Below the pieces are notes generated by a model. It had not been told where the DNA came from, made no database searches, and saw nothing but the letters and a program-made list of their open reading frames with translations. From Salinarimonas sp051117315 (GTDB lineage: Bacteria; Pseudomonadota; Alphaproteobacteria; Rhizobiales; Beijerinckiaceae), in NCBI GenBank assembly GCA_051117315.1, contig JBNPEA010000112.1, positions 1-38,974 on the forward strand: DNA of 38,974 nucleotides, given 5' to 3'. Position 1 is the stretch's first letter; each line of letters begins with the position of its first letter. This document shows, in pieces, positions 8,770-16,473 of the stretch. Made by a program: the position numbers and the translations under genes.

Positions 8770-9951
8770 TCACGAGAAGAGCGGATTGAAGTTCACCGTC
8801 AGGTTCCTCCAGTCCTCGTAGTAGGGCGCGAATTGGGCCGGAATCTGGAGCGGAGCGCACCGTCTCGTGGCACGCAGCGCCGAATCGGCCACCGACCTGA
8901 ACATCGGATCGGGGGAAGCGTTCGTGACCTGCGGCTCCGAAACCAAGGCGCCGTCCTGGCCGAGCGCCATGCGGACGGCGGCGACCGGCGGGTTCTGCAT
9001 CGCCTGGGCGGCGATCGGCACGTCCCAGCACGCCCGCAGTTGCGCGGTGATGAGCCCGACGAGCTGATCGCGCATGCTCGGGTTGAGCCGCGGCGCATTT
9101 CCGGTGTCGGTGCCGAGCGAGGCGGTGCGGTTGATCTCGGTGCCCGCGGCGCCGGTCGAGGCGGCCTCCTCCGTCGAGCGCAGGATCGAGGCGATGTCGG
9201 AGGGGTCGAAGCGATCGGCCTCCTCGGCGACGCGGCTGGCGCGCGCTTCCTCGTCCCGGCGACGGGCCTCGGCGAGGCGGGCGGCATCCGCGCGCTCTCG
9301 GGCCTCGCGCTCGCGGCTCTGCGCATCGGCCACCCGGCGGCTCTCGGCCTCCGCCGCGACGCGACGGGCGGCCTCCGCCTGCGCCTGTGCGCGGGCGGTC
9401 CGCGAAGGCGGCAGCGGCGCCGGCGGCGGGGGGGCCGCCGGCGCCTCGGCGGCGGCGACGACCGGCGCAGGCGGCTCCGGGCTCGGCGGCGCGGCCTCCG
9501 GCGGCGGTGGGGCGGGCGGCGCGGGGGGAACGGGGGCGGGCTCGACCGGAAGGGGCTCGACCGGCGGCGGTGCGGGCGGCGGCGGCGGCGGGGGAGGGGG
9601 CTCGCTCGCGGCGGCGACGGGGCGGTCGGCGATCTCCATGTCCCGCGGGCGCGCCGCCGGCGTCGGCGTGTCGCGTGCCGCCTCGCCCGCCGGGCGCAGT
9701 TCCGGCACTTCCGCCACCCGCTCCGCGCGCGGCGCCGGCTGCGGCTGCACCTCGGCCGCGTCCCGCTCGCCGCGGGTGATCTCGGAGAACTGGCTCTCGG
9801 TGATCATCTCGACGGCGATCCCCTCCTCGACCGCCGGCAGCTCGGCCACGCCGGACACGGCGACGAGCCCCGCCACGAGCAGCGCGACGTGCGCCACGCT
9901 CGACAGGACGAGGCCCGGCTCGCGAGCGGAGAGGAGGCCGCGCACGCGCAT
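8770..9951 (-). CDS. tolA: TolA-like cell envelope integrity protein
   Basis: TolA spans the periplasm and carries proton-motive energy from TolQR to TolB-Pal. The 393-residue protein has one N-terminal membrane segment (VLSSVAHVALLVAGLVAVSGV), a Pro-rich stretch with runs of prolines at about 120-175, a charged coiled-coil helix (RTARAQAQAEAARRVAAEAE onwards), and a C-terminal globular TonB/TolA-type domain that contains RACWDVPIAAQAMQNPPVAAVRMAL. Sequence in the middle is low-complexity, as usual for TolA, so the family call rests on layout and on the tolQRAB context. It starts four bases after the tolR stop. Confidence 0.9.
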   Translation of the reverse strand: MRVRGLLSAREPGLVLSSVAHVALLVAGLVAVSGVAELPAVEEGIAVEMITESQFSEITRGERDAAEVQPQPAPRAERVAEVPELRPAGEAARDTPTPAARPRDMEIADRPVAAASEPPPPPPPPPAPPPVEPLPVEPAPVPPAPPAPPPPEAAPPSPEPPAPVVAAAEAPAAPPPPAPLPPSRTARAQAQAEAARRVAAEAESRRVADAQSREREARERADAARLAEARRRDEEARASRVAEEADRFDPSDIASILRSTEEAASTGAAGTEINRTASLGTDTGNAPRLNPSMRDQLVGLITAQLRACWDVPIAAQAMQNPPVAAVRMALGQDGALVSEPQVTNASPDPMFRSVADSALRATRRCAPLQIPAQFAPYYEDWRNLTVNFNPLFS

Positions 9952-9954
9952 GGC

Positions 9955-10401
9955 CTACCGGCCGTCCGGCAGGGTGACGAGGGCGACGCGCTCGAAGCCC
10001 GCCTCGGTGACGAGGGCCATCACCTGGGCGACGCGGCCGTAATCCACCGAGCGGTCGCCGCGCACGAAGACGCGCGGCTGCGCACCCTCCTCGACACGCG
10101 CGGCGATGGCCGGGGCGATCTCCGCGTCCTCCAGCGCGACGTCGTCGAGGAAGACGCGACCCTGCGCGTCGATCGAGAGGGCGACGGGCCTGGCGTCGAC
10201 GTTGAGCTGGCCGGCGTTCGCCTGCGGCAGGTCGAGGGGCACGCCCGCCGAGAGCAGCGGGGCCGAGACCATGAAGACGATGAGCAGCACCAGCATGACG
10301 TCGATGAACGGCGTCATGTTGATCTCGTTGATGGCGCGCGCGCGCCCGCGGCGCCTGCGCCGCCCGCCGCCGCCCGTCCCGGGTCCGCCGTGGGAGAACA
10401 T
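9955..10401 (-). CDS. tolR: ExbD/TolR-type biopolymer transport protein
   Basis: TolR forms the inner-membrane motor with TolQ and uses the proton gradient. The 148-residue protein has a Gly/Arg-rich N-terminus, the INEINMTPFIDVMLVLLIVFMV membrane segment with the essential Asp (FID), and a periplasmic domain ending RVALVTLPDGR. The residues and length match TolR. The gene lies between tolQ (15 bases upstream) and tolA (immediate), so the four tol genes are very likely one transcript. Confidence 0.95.
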   Translation of the reverse strand: MFSHGGPGTGGGGRRRRRGRARAINEINMTPFIDVMLVLLIVFMVSAPLLSAGVPLDLPQANAGQLNVDARPVALSIDAQGRVFLDDVALEDAEIAPAIAARVEEGAQPRVFVRGDRSVDYGRVAQVMALVTEAGFERVALVTLPDGR

Positions 10402-10416
10402 GGCTGTCTCTTCCCT

Positions 10417-11103
10417 CTACGCCGCCGCGGCCAGGCGCTCGTCGACCTGGCGCGCGAGGATCGCCGAGAACTCGTCGGCGAAACCCTCGAGCCGGATCTG
10501 CGCCTTGGCCACCTCGGCCTGGAACTTGTTGTAGGCGATGACCGCCGGGATGGCCGCGACGAGCCCGATGGCGGTGGCGAACAGCGCCTCCGCGATGCCG
10601 GGCGCGACCACCGCGAGCGAGGTGTTCTGCGAGGCGGCGATGGCGACGAAGGAGGTCATCACGCCCCACACCGTGCCGAACAGGCCGAGATAGGGTCCGG
10701 CCGAGCCGACCGAGGCGAGGAAGATCAGGCGTGATTCGAGCCGCTCCACCTCGCGCTGGATGGTGACGTCCAGCACCTTGTCGATGCGCGCCGGCAGGCT
10801 CGCGACCGAGCGGCCGGAGCCGCCGAACGAGCGCTTCCACTCCCGCATCGCCGCGACGAAGACCGAGGCGAGGCCGGTCGTCGGGCGCTCATCGAGCGAG
10901 CGGTAGAGCTCCTCCAGCGAGCGCCCCGACCAGAACACCTCCTCGAACCGGTCCATCGCCCGGTGCAGGCGGCGGAACAGGAGCGTCTTGTCGATGATGA
11001 TCGCCCAGCAATAGACCGACGCCGCGACGAGCCCGATCATCACGAGCTTGACGACGATGTGCGCCTGCCAGAACAGGCCCCAGAGCGAGAGATCGTGCGT
11101 CAT
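10417..11103 (-). CDS. tolQ: Tol-Pal system motor protein TolQ
   Basis: TolQ, an ExbB/MotA-type protein, forms the proton-driven motor with TolR. The 228-residue sequence has a first membrane helix (VVKLVMIGLVAASVYCWAIII), a cytoplasmic loop (RFEEVFWSGRSLEELYRSL and on), and two further helices around VGSAGPYLGLFGTVWGVMTSFVAI and PGIAEALFATAIGLVAAIPAVIAYN, with the conserved residues of this family. The 218-base spacer to ybgC (11104-11321) may hold the tol promoter; I see no firm -35/-10 pair there. Confidence 0.96.
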   Translation of the reverse strand: MTHDLSLWGLFWQAHIVVKLVMIGLVAASVYCWAIIIDKTLLFRRLHRAMDRFEEVFWSGRSLEELYRSLDERPTTGLASVFVAAMREWKRSFGGSGRSVASLPARIDKVLDVTIQREVERLESRLIFLASVGSAGPYLGLFGTVWGVMTSFVAIAASQNTSLAVVAPGIAEALFATAIGLVAAIPAVIAYNKFQAEVAKAQIRLEGFADEFSAILARQVDERLAAAA

Positions 11104-11321
11104 GGGCGATTGTCCTCGAGCTCGTCCGGGCGCGGGATCGCGCCGCCGGGGCGGGGCGTCGTCGAATGCGGCTTAGTGGGTCCGAACGCGCCCGGAACAC
11201 GTGGTTCGCGCCGCAACATGTCGAAAATATGAGCTTTTCGCAGAGCCGCGGCGGCGGCGCGGCCCTGTGTCCGAGAGGACACGATTAGGGTTAAGGGACG
11301 GTGTAGGGCCCGCCGCCCGCC

Positions 11322-11762
11322 TCAGCCGCCGAGCCGTGCCCGCAGCCCCTCGGGGATGCGTGCGGGGCGCCCGGCGCGGATCGCCGCGACCTGGACCTGC
11401 GCGCTCACCAGCACCTCCTCGCCACGCAGGATGCGCTGGGCGATCTCGATCGAGGCGCCCTTCACGGCGAGCGTGCGGGTCTCCACCGTGAGGATGTCGT
11501 CCATCCGCGCGGGCCGGGCCCAGTCGAGCGTCATCCGCCGCACGGCGAAGGCGATGCCCCCGCCGTCGCAGTGCAGTTCCGACTGGGAGACCCCGGCCAG
11601 GCGCAACTGGTCGGTGCGCCCGCGCTCCAGGTACTTCAGGTAGTTGGCATGGTAGACGATGCCGGAGAAATCCGTGTCCTCGTAGTAGACACGCACGACG
11701 AGCAGGTGTGCGCCGTCCTCGAGCCGGCCGGAGATCGGGATCATCGCGTCGCTCGTGGTCAC
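11322..11762 (-). CDS. ybgC: YbgC-type acyl-CoA thioesterase (hotdog fold)
   Basis: YbgC is the thioesterase usually encoded just ahead of tolQRAB. The protein has the 4-hydroxybenzoyl-CoA thioesterase signature YYEDTDFSGIVYHANYLKYLERGRTD, with the catalytic Asp in DTD. Two starts are possible: GTG at 11762, which overlaps the ruvB stop as GTGA and gives 146 residues, or ATG at 11744 (140 residues, MIPISGRLEDG). I prefer the GTG because the overlap suggests coupling to ruvB and a G-rich stretch precedes it. The in-vivo substrate is unsettled in the family. Confidence 0.9.
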   Translation of the reverse strand: MTTSDAMIPISGRLEDGAHLLVVRVYYEDTDFSGIVYHANYLKYLERGRTDQLRLAGVSQSELHCDGGGIAFAVRRMTLDWARPARMDDILTVETRTLAVKGASIEIAQRILRGEEVLVSAQVQVAAIRAGRPARIPEGLRARLGG

Positions 11763-12808
11763 GCGTCGCCCCCGCTCGGGAACAGGCCGAACTGCGACAC
11801 CGCCCCCTCCCGCGTCGGCTCGGGCAGGCCCAGGTGCCGGAAGGCGTGGGGCGTCAGCAGGCGCCCGCGGGGGGTGCGCTGCACGAATCCCTTCTGGATC
11901 AGGTAGGGTTCGATGATCTCCTCGATCGCGTCCCGCGGCTCCGAGAGCGCGGCGGCGATGGTCTCGATTCCCACCGGCCCGCCGCCGAAATTGGTGGCGA
12001 CCATCGTCAGGTACTTGCGGTCCATCACGTCGAGGCCGACGGGGTCGACGTCGAGGAGGCGCAGCGCCTTGTCTGCGAGCGTGCGCCCGACGGTCTCGAC
12101 GCCTTCCACGATGGCGAAGTCCCGCACGCGCCGCAGCAGCCGCCCGGCGATTCGCGGCGTGCCGCGGGCCCGCTTGGCGATTTCGTTCGCCCCCTCGTCG
12201 GACATGCCGAGCCCGAGCACCCGTGCGCCGCGCTTGACGATGAGCTCGAGCTCGCCGACCTCGTAGAACTCGAGCCGCACCGGAATGCCGAAGCGGTCGC
12301 GCAGCGGCGTCGTCAAGAGCCCCGCGCGCGTGGTCGCGCCCACCAGCGTGAAGCGCGGCAGCTCGATCTTCACCGAGCGCGCCGCCGGCCCCTCGCCGAT
12401 GATCAGGTCGAGCTGGAAGTCCTCCATGGCCGGGTAGAGGATCTCCTCCACCGCCGGGTTGAGGCGATGGATCTCGTCGATGAAGAGCACGTCGCGCTCC
12501 TCGAGATTGGTGAGCTGCGCCGCGAGGTCGCCCGCCTTGGCGATCACCGGCCCGGAGGTCGAGCGGAAGTTCACGCCGAGCTCGCGGGCGATGATCTGCG
12601 CGAGCGTGGTCTTGCCGAGCCCCGGCGGGCCGACGAACAGCACGTGGTCGAGTGCGTCCGCCCGCGCCTTGGCCGCGCCGATGAAGACCTGGAGGTTCGC
12701 CCGCGCCGCCTTCTGGCCGGTGAAGTCGGCGAGCGACAGCGGGCGCAGGGACGAATCGATGTCGTCCTCGCGCTTTGCGGGGGAGACCAGACGATTGGGC
12801 TCGTTCAC
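11759..12808 (-). CDS. ruvB: Holliday junction branch migration helicase RuvB
   Basis: RuvB is the AAA+ motor that, with RuvA, moves Holliday junctions during recombination repair. Starting at GTG 12808 gives 349 residues, the usual length, with the typical N-terminus NEPNRLVSPAKREDDID; a GGAG sequence lies about nine bases upstream. It has Walker A GPPGLGKTT at 60-68, Walker B LFIDEIH at about 108-114, and an arginine-finger segment LRDRFG near 169-174. The DNA-binding winged helix is C-terminal. ruvC and ruvA, which usually come just before ruvB, are absent; upstream is a divergent secreted-protein gene. Confidence 0.96.
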   Translation of the reverse strand: MNEPNRLVSPAKREDDIDSSLRPLSLADFTGQKAARANLQVFIGAAKARADALDHVLFVGPPGLGKTTLAQIIARELGVNFRSTSGPVIAKAGDLAAQLTNLEERDVLFIDEIHRLNPAVEEILYPAMEDFQLDLIIGEGPAARSVKIELPRFTLVGATTRAGLLTTPLRDRFGIPVRLEFYEVGELELIVKRGARVLGLGMSDEGANEIAKRARGTPRIAGRLLRRVRDFAIVEGVETVGRTLADKALRLLDVDPVGLDVMDRKYLTMVATNFGGGPVGIETIAAALSEPRDAIEEIIEPYLIQKGFVQRTPRGRLLTPHAFRHLGLPEPTREGAVSQFGLFPSGGDA

Positions 12809-13117
12809 GGGCGTTTCGTTCTCCGGAAGGTCCCTGGCGCTGCGGTCTTCGTCTTTTACAGGCTCGCGCGCCGCGAGCCACCCCCCGCGTGCGGCGGGCG
12901 CCATCAGCCGGCGAGGAACGAGACCATGGACGCCCGTGTGCGACTATCGCCAAGCCTTTGCAAGCACGACTATTTTCTGGTGCGCGGCGCTTCCGGGGCC
13001 CATTTCGTGCCGCCGCGAGGAAGCAATTCTCGGAACACGAATCCGGTCCCGTCGTTGGTGGGTCATTCCAGCGTCGCGCTCTGCCGCGGCGCACCGTGAT
13101 CCCAATGGAGGACATCC
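12809..13117. other. Divergent intergenic region, ruvB / secreted protein
   Basis: This 309-base spacer separates ruvB (leftward) from the small secreted protein gene (rightward). The upstream in-frame extension of ruvB is open (it would begin MAPAARGGWLA at 12904) but has no family similarity. It must hold both promoters; I could not identify a convincing -35/-10 pair. The last bases carry a strong GGAGG ribosome-binding site for the gene at 13118. Confidence 0.5.
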
Positions 13118-13546
13118 ATGAAGTATATCCTGATGACCACCGCCGCCGCCTTCATGTTCGCCGCTCCCGCCTCCGCGCAGCAGGCCGCTCCCGAGCCGGT
13201 CGCCGACAGCGCCCCGGCGGTGCCGGAGACCGCGATCGGCGTGCAGGAGCGTCGCCGCCTTCTCACCTCGGACGACGCGACGGCCGCGCCGGCGGGGATG
13301 CTGATCGGCGAGGACAGCAGCTCCTGGTACGTCGACTGCACGGATCCGGGCGTGGTCTGCGAGAACATGCCGGGCATGGACGACATGGCGACCGGTGCCG
13401 TCGGCACGATGGGCGCCCCCGAGCCGGTCGTCGATTCGGCCCCGGCCGTGCCGGAGACGGCGATCGGCGTGCAGGAGCGTCGCCGCCTCAACACGTCGGA
13501 CGACGCCACCGCGGCGCCGGCCGGCCAGCTGATCGAGCGTCAGTAA
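13118..13546 (+). CDS. Small exported protein with an internally duplicated half
   Basis: This 142-residue protein has a clear signal peptide (MKYILMTTAAAFMFAAPASA, cleavage before QQ) and a GGAGG ribosome-binding site six bases ahead of the ATG. I do not recognise a family. The mature part holds two near-identical copies of a segment of about 41 residues: APEPV(A/V)DSAPAVPETAIG, then VQERRRL(L/N)TSDDATAAPAG. They are 76 residues (228 bases) apart and separated by a linker with two Cys (VDCTDPGVVCEN) that might form a disulfide. The copies are close in DNA as well as protein, so the duplication is probably fairly recent. A terminator follows it. Confidence 0.7.
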   Translation: MKYILMTTAAAFMFAAPASAQQAAPEPVADSAPAVPETAIGVQERRRLLTSDDATAAPAGMLIGEDSSSWYVDCTDPGVVCENMPGMDDMATGAVGTMGAPEPVVDSAPAVPETAIGVQERRRLNTSDDATAAPAGQLIERQ

Positions 13547-13590
13547 CACGCGACGCGCCGCCCTTCGGGGCGTGCGACGCGAAACGGAGA

Positions 13591-13617
13591 AGCCCCGGCG
13601 CGAGCCGGGGCTTTTTC
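13591..13617 (+). terminator. Intrinsic terminator of the duplicated secreted protein gene
   Basis: A perfect 9-bp stem AGCCCCGGC / GCCGGGGCT with a GCGA loop (13591-13612) is followed by TTTT. It lies 44 bases after the stop at 13546. An identical hairpin in the opposite orientation serves the convergent porin gene. Confidence 0.9.
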
Positions 13618-13665
13618 GTGCGCGCAGACGTGCCGGTACGAACGTCCGGCCCCTTCGCATCCCCG

Positions 13666-13697
13666 AACGAGAAAGAGCCCCGGCTCGCGCCGGGGCT
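13666..13697 (-). terminator. Intrinsic terminator of the porin gene
   Basis: Read on the minus strand this is the same 22-base hairpin as the one at 13591-13612 (stem AGCCCCGGC, loop GCGA), followed by CTTTCTCG. It lies 23 bases after the porin stop codon. The U-tract is weaker than in the plus-strand copy. Confidence 0.8.
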
Positions 13698-13720
13698 CTC
13701 GATGAACCGTGCAGGACGGA

Positions 13721-14998
13721 TCAGAAGTCGCGCTGGATGCGCAGACGGCCTTCCCAACGCGAACCGTCGCCGTTGGTCCGAACCGGAACGACGTTGGCGC
13801 CGTTGAGCTGGACCTGGAAGCGGTTGTCCGGATCGATCGCCGTGTACACGACGTCGGCGGCGAAGGTGAGGCCGGACACCGGGCGCCAGTTCAGGCGCGT
13901 GCCGAGCTGCCACCAGGTGTAGTCGTTCACTGCACCGCTGGTCAGGACCGCGCCCGCGACCGGGTTGGCGATCGTCGGAACATCGACCTCGCCGTACGAA
14001 CCCTGGATGTCCTGCCAGAAGGTCGGAGCCCAGTAGTGGCGGAACGCCGCCATGATGCTCCACGCCTCGGTGGTCGTCAGCGAGGTGCCGGCAGCGTTCA
14101 GATAGGCGTCGTTCGACGCGACGGTGAACTCCGAGACGGTGCCGGGCGCACCGACGTAGGAGATCGCGCCGTCGGCGTAGGTCGCCTGCAGCCACAGAGC
14201 GTCACCGGCCGCGATCATCGGCAGGCGGACGTTCAGGCCGGCGCCGATCGCGAAGCCCATCTCGTCGTCGGCAACGGCGCCGTTGACGTTGTGGCGAACC
14301 TGGTGCAGCGCACCCATGATCTGCGCCGAACCCCAAGCCTGAGCAACGTTCAGGTTGGCGACGAGATCGGGGAGCTCCTGACCGCCGTAGGCGACTGCAG
14401 GACCGAGAGTGCCGATGCCGGAGCGGCGGGCGCGGCCGTTCTCGACCGAGACGGTGGCCGAGAAGCCCGAGCCGAACGTGGCGGTGTAGGCGAGCAGCTC
14501 GACCGACGGGTCGGTGACGCCGGCGGCGCCGCCGGACATCAGGTTACCGCCGAAGAACGAGAAGAACGACGTGATGCGACCGGCGGTCAGGCCAGCGAAC
14601 TGGATGAAGCCCTGGTCGAGCTCGGCAACGCCAGCGCCGTCGGTGCGGTTGGCGTTGACGCGGATGAACGAGCGCAGCGTGCCGTACTCGGTCGGCGTGC
14701 GAGCGTCGAACGCGAGCGAGCCGCGCGCGAAGAAGTTGATGTCGTCCTGGGCGCGGCCGGAAGCCGTCTCGAGGTTCTCGTTGAAGCGATACTCGGTGCG
14801 GACGTAGCCGGAGATCTGCAGGCAGGTCTCCGTGCCGGGCACGACGAAGAAGCCCGTGCCGCCGATCGGGGCGTTCGGGCAGGTGCGGACGTAGTCGACC
14901 GGCGCCGCGGCGCGGACCGGAAGATCGGCAGCTTGAGCCCCGGCAACCGCGACGAGACCGGCGGCAGACCCGAGGAGAAGGCTCTTGGCGAGCTTCAT
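13721..14998 (-). CDS. Omp2b-type outer-membrane porin
   Basis: A general diffusion porin of the rhizobial Omp2b family (Porin_2). The 425-residue precursor has a 23-residue signal peptide (MKLAKSLLLGSAAGLVAVAGAQA) and a mature N-terminus ADLPVRAAAPVDYVRTCPNAP, followed by the Cys-containing constriction-loop region GTETCLQISGYVRTEYRF. It ends in the C-terminal Phe (RLRIQRDF) needed for outer-membrane insertion. Strong GGAGG ribosome-binding site seven bases before the ATG. It stands alone, with its own terminator and a long upstream region (14999-15934) shared with mucR. A second, truncated copy lies in inverted orientation at 17512-18720. Confidence 0.96.
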   Translation of the reverse strand: MKLAKSLLLGSAAGLVAVAGAQAADLPVRAAAPVDYVRTCPNAPIGGTGFFVVPGTETCLQISGYVRTEYRFNENLETASGRAQDDINFFARGSLAFDARTPTEYGTLRSFIRVNANRTDGAGVAELDQGFIQFAGLTAGRITSFFSFFGGNLMSGGAAGVTDPSVELLAYTATFGSGFSATVSVENGRARRSGIGTLGPAVAYGGQELPDLVANLNVAQAWGSAQIMGALHQVRHNVNGAVADDEMGFAIGAGLNVRLPMIAAGDALWLQATYADGAISYVGAPGTVSEFTVASNDAYLNAAGTSLTTTEAWSIMAAFRHYWAPTFWQDIQGSYGEVDVPTIANPVAGAVLTSGAVNDYTWWQLGTRLNWRPVSGLTFAADVVYTAIDPDNRFQVQLNGANVVPVRTNGDGSRWEGRLRIQRDF

Positions 14999-15934
14999 TA
15001 GATGACCTCCAAAGTTTCGAGACCCTGGGGGGCCGGGTGTTTCGCCACGAGAACTCGTCGAGACTCGGAAGCTGTCCCTTTTCCCCTGTGACCCGCCGCC
15101 GGACCGTTGGTGCCGATTGCGGGCCGCGATCGAGGACCCCCCGTCGCGAGAAAAGGTTTGCCGTGCGCCCCGCCGTGGATCAAGCGCGATCGCACCCGCA
15201 GCGGGGTCCGACGGGCTGTTCGGATGGCGGTGTTGCACAAAGGCCACGAGAATGACCGCCCCCGGCCCGGAAATCGCCGTTTCCCGACATCCGCCGGCGC
15301 GTGCGGCGTGCCGGCGGCCTGGATGCAGCGTGGCGACATGCGCGGCGGGAGTCCGCGCGGCGCGCGAGCGATTCTGTCCTCGCATCGCGCGACTGAGCGA
15401 GAATCGCCGCTCCTCCGAGGCTTCCGCATCTGTTCGTCGCGCGCGTGCGCGCGTGCGCGCACGCGCGCCTCGGGGCTTCCGTGCGGTCCGGGAGCGCGAA
15501 CAGCGCGCGTCGAGCAAGGCCGCGGCAGGAAGGCGCCGGTCGTTCGCCCGTTACGACGCTCCGCTTCCGCGGCACATCTATCGATCGCCGGCGACGCGCC
15601 ACCTTCCTACGCGCGCGATCTGTGCGAATGCGCGACGCCGCGCCTGCGCAGCCGGCTCCCGAAGGATTACGGAAGCTTGTCCGCCGAGGCTTCTTCTTCG
15701 CGAAGTCGGCGCGGCACCAATGCCACAAGCGTCGTGGGGATGAGCAGCGGAGCCTTACCGTGTGATGAACTGATTTTTATTCGCAGAGGACTTGTCGCCA
15801 GGATCAAACTCACGTACCTGAAAGACCTGACGTCATAGACGACGCGTGAGCGGGATCGCGATTCGGTGTTCGGTGACACGCCGCATGCAGCTCCGCTCGC
15901 TGGGATCCACTGTCACGAGATTAGGACCGGCTCA
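14999..15934. other. Long non-coding region between porin and mucR
   Basis: About 936 bases without a gene I can support: the long open frames here have unnatural composition and no start context. It must contain the promoters of the porin (leftward) and of mucR (rightward). It holds a 31-base alternating pyrimidine-purine tract (15438-15468) and, close to mucR, an A/T-rich patch around 15766-15785 (CTGATTTTTATTCGCAG) that stands out in this GC-rich DNA. MucR proteins bind AT-rich sites and often their own promoter, so that patch is a candidate operator (inference). A small RNA cannot be ruled out. Confidence 0.5.
15438..15468. repeat. Alternating CG/TG tract (possible Z-DNA or cruciform)
   Basis: Thirty-one consecutive bases alternate strictly between pyrimidine and purine, nearly all CG steps with TG/CA near the middle. 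The tract is also largely self-complementary. Such tracts can adopt Z-DNA or cruciform structure under negative supercoiling. It lies 440 bases upstream of the porin start. Confidence 0.7.
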
Positions 15935-16405
15935 ATGAGCGACACGACTCAACCGAACAACTACATCGAGCTCGCCGCGGAGATCGTCTCGGCCTACGTG
16001 AGCAACAATTCGCTCCCGACGGCGGACCTCCCCGGCCTGATCGACGCGGTGCACGGCGCGCTGACCAAGGTCGCCACCGGCGCGACCGAGCAGCCGGTCG
16101 AGGCGCCGGTCCCGGCCGTGCCGATCAAGAAGTCGATCACGCCGGACTACATCATCTGCCTGGAGGACGGGAAGAAGTTCAAGTCGCTCAAGCGCCATCT
16201 GCGCACGAAGTACGACATGACGCCGGACCAGTACCGCGCCAAGTGGGGCCTGCCGGCGGACTACCCGATGGTGGCGCCGAACTACGCCAGCGCCCGGTCC
16301 GAGCTCGCCAAGGCCATGGGCCTGGGCGCGCAGCGCCGCAAGGCGGAGCCCGAGGCGGCCGCGGCTGCGCCGGCGCGCCCCCGCGGCCGCAAGAAGGTCG
16401 CCTGA
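15935..16405 (+). CDS. mucR: MucR/Ros family transcriptional regulator
   Basis: MucR/Ros proteins are small zinc-finger repressors or nucleoid-associated regulators of exopolysaccharide, motility and virulence genes in rhizobia. The ATG at 15935 gives 156 residues: an N-terminal oligomerisation region (YIELAAEIVSAYVSNN), a Pro/Val linker, and the conserved DNA-binding core CLEDGKKFKSLKRHLRTKYDMTPDQYRAKWGLPADYPMVAPNYA. At the four zinc-ligand positions I see C75, D78, H88 and K92. Asp at the second position is common in this family, but Lys at the fourth (usually His) is unusual. The Ala/Arg/Lys-rich tail (ARPRGRKKVA) is AT-hook-like. A hairpin terminator follows, shared with folD. Confidence 0.93.
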   Translation: MSDTTQPNNYIELAAEIVSAYVSNNSLPTADLPGLIDAVHGALTKVATGATEQPVEAPVPAVPIKKSITPDYIICLEDGKKFKSLKRHLRTKYDMTPDQYRAKWGLPADYPMVAPNYASARSELAKAMGLGAQRRKAEPEAAAAAPARPRGRKKVA

Positions 16406-16436
16406 ACGGGGTCATGGATACGGCTCCGAGCGAAGG

Positions 16437-16468
16437 GAAGGCCGCCTCCGGGCGGCCTTCTCGCGTTT
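16437..16468. terminator. Terminator between convergent mucR and folD
   Basis: A 10-bp perfect stem GAAGGCCGCC / GGCGGCCTTC with a TCCG loop (16437-16460) is followed on the plus strand by TCGCGTTT. It lies between the mucR stop and the folD stop and could serve both genes. Confidence 0.75.
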
Positions 16469-16473
16469 CGGGC

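Noticed and set aside
7343..10840. 1165-codon minus-strand frame spanning tolB, tolA, tolR and tolQ
   Set aside because: Only the last 447 codons are tolB. The rest is an off-frame reading of tolA, tolR and tolQ, each of which has its own recognisable frame.
11322..13115. 597-codon minus-strand frame covering ybgC and ruvB
   Set aside because: Only the C-terminal part is YbgC; the remainder is an out-of-frame reading of ruvB.
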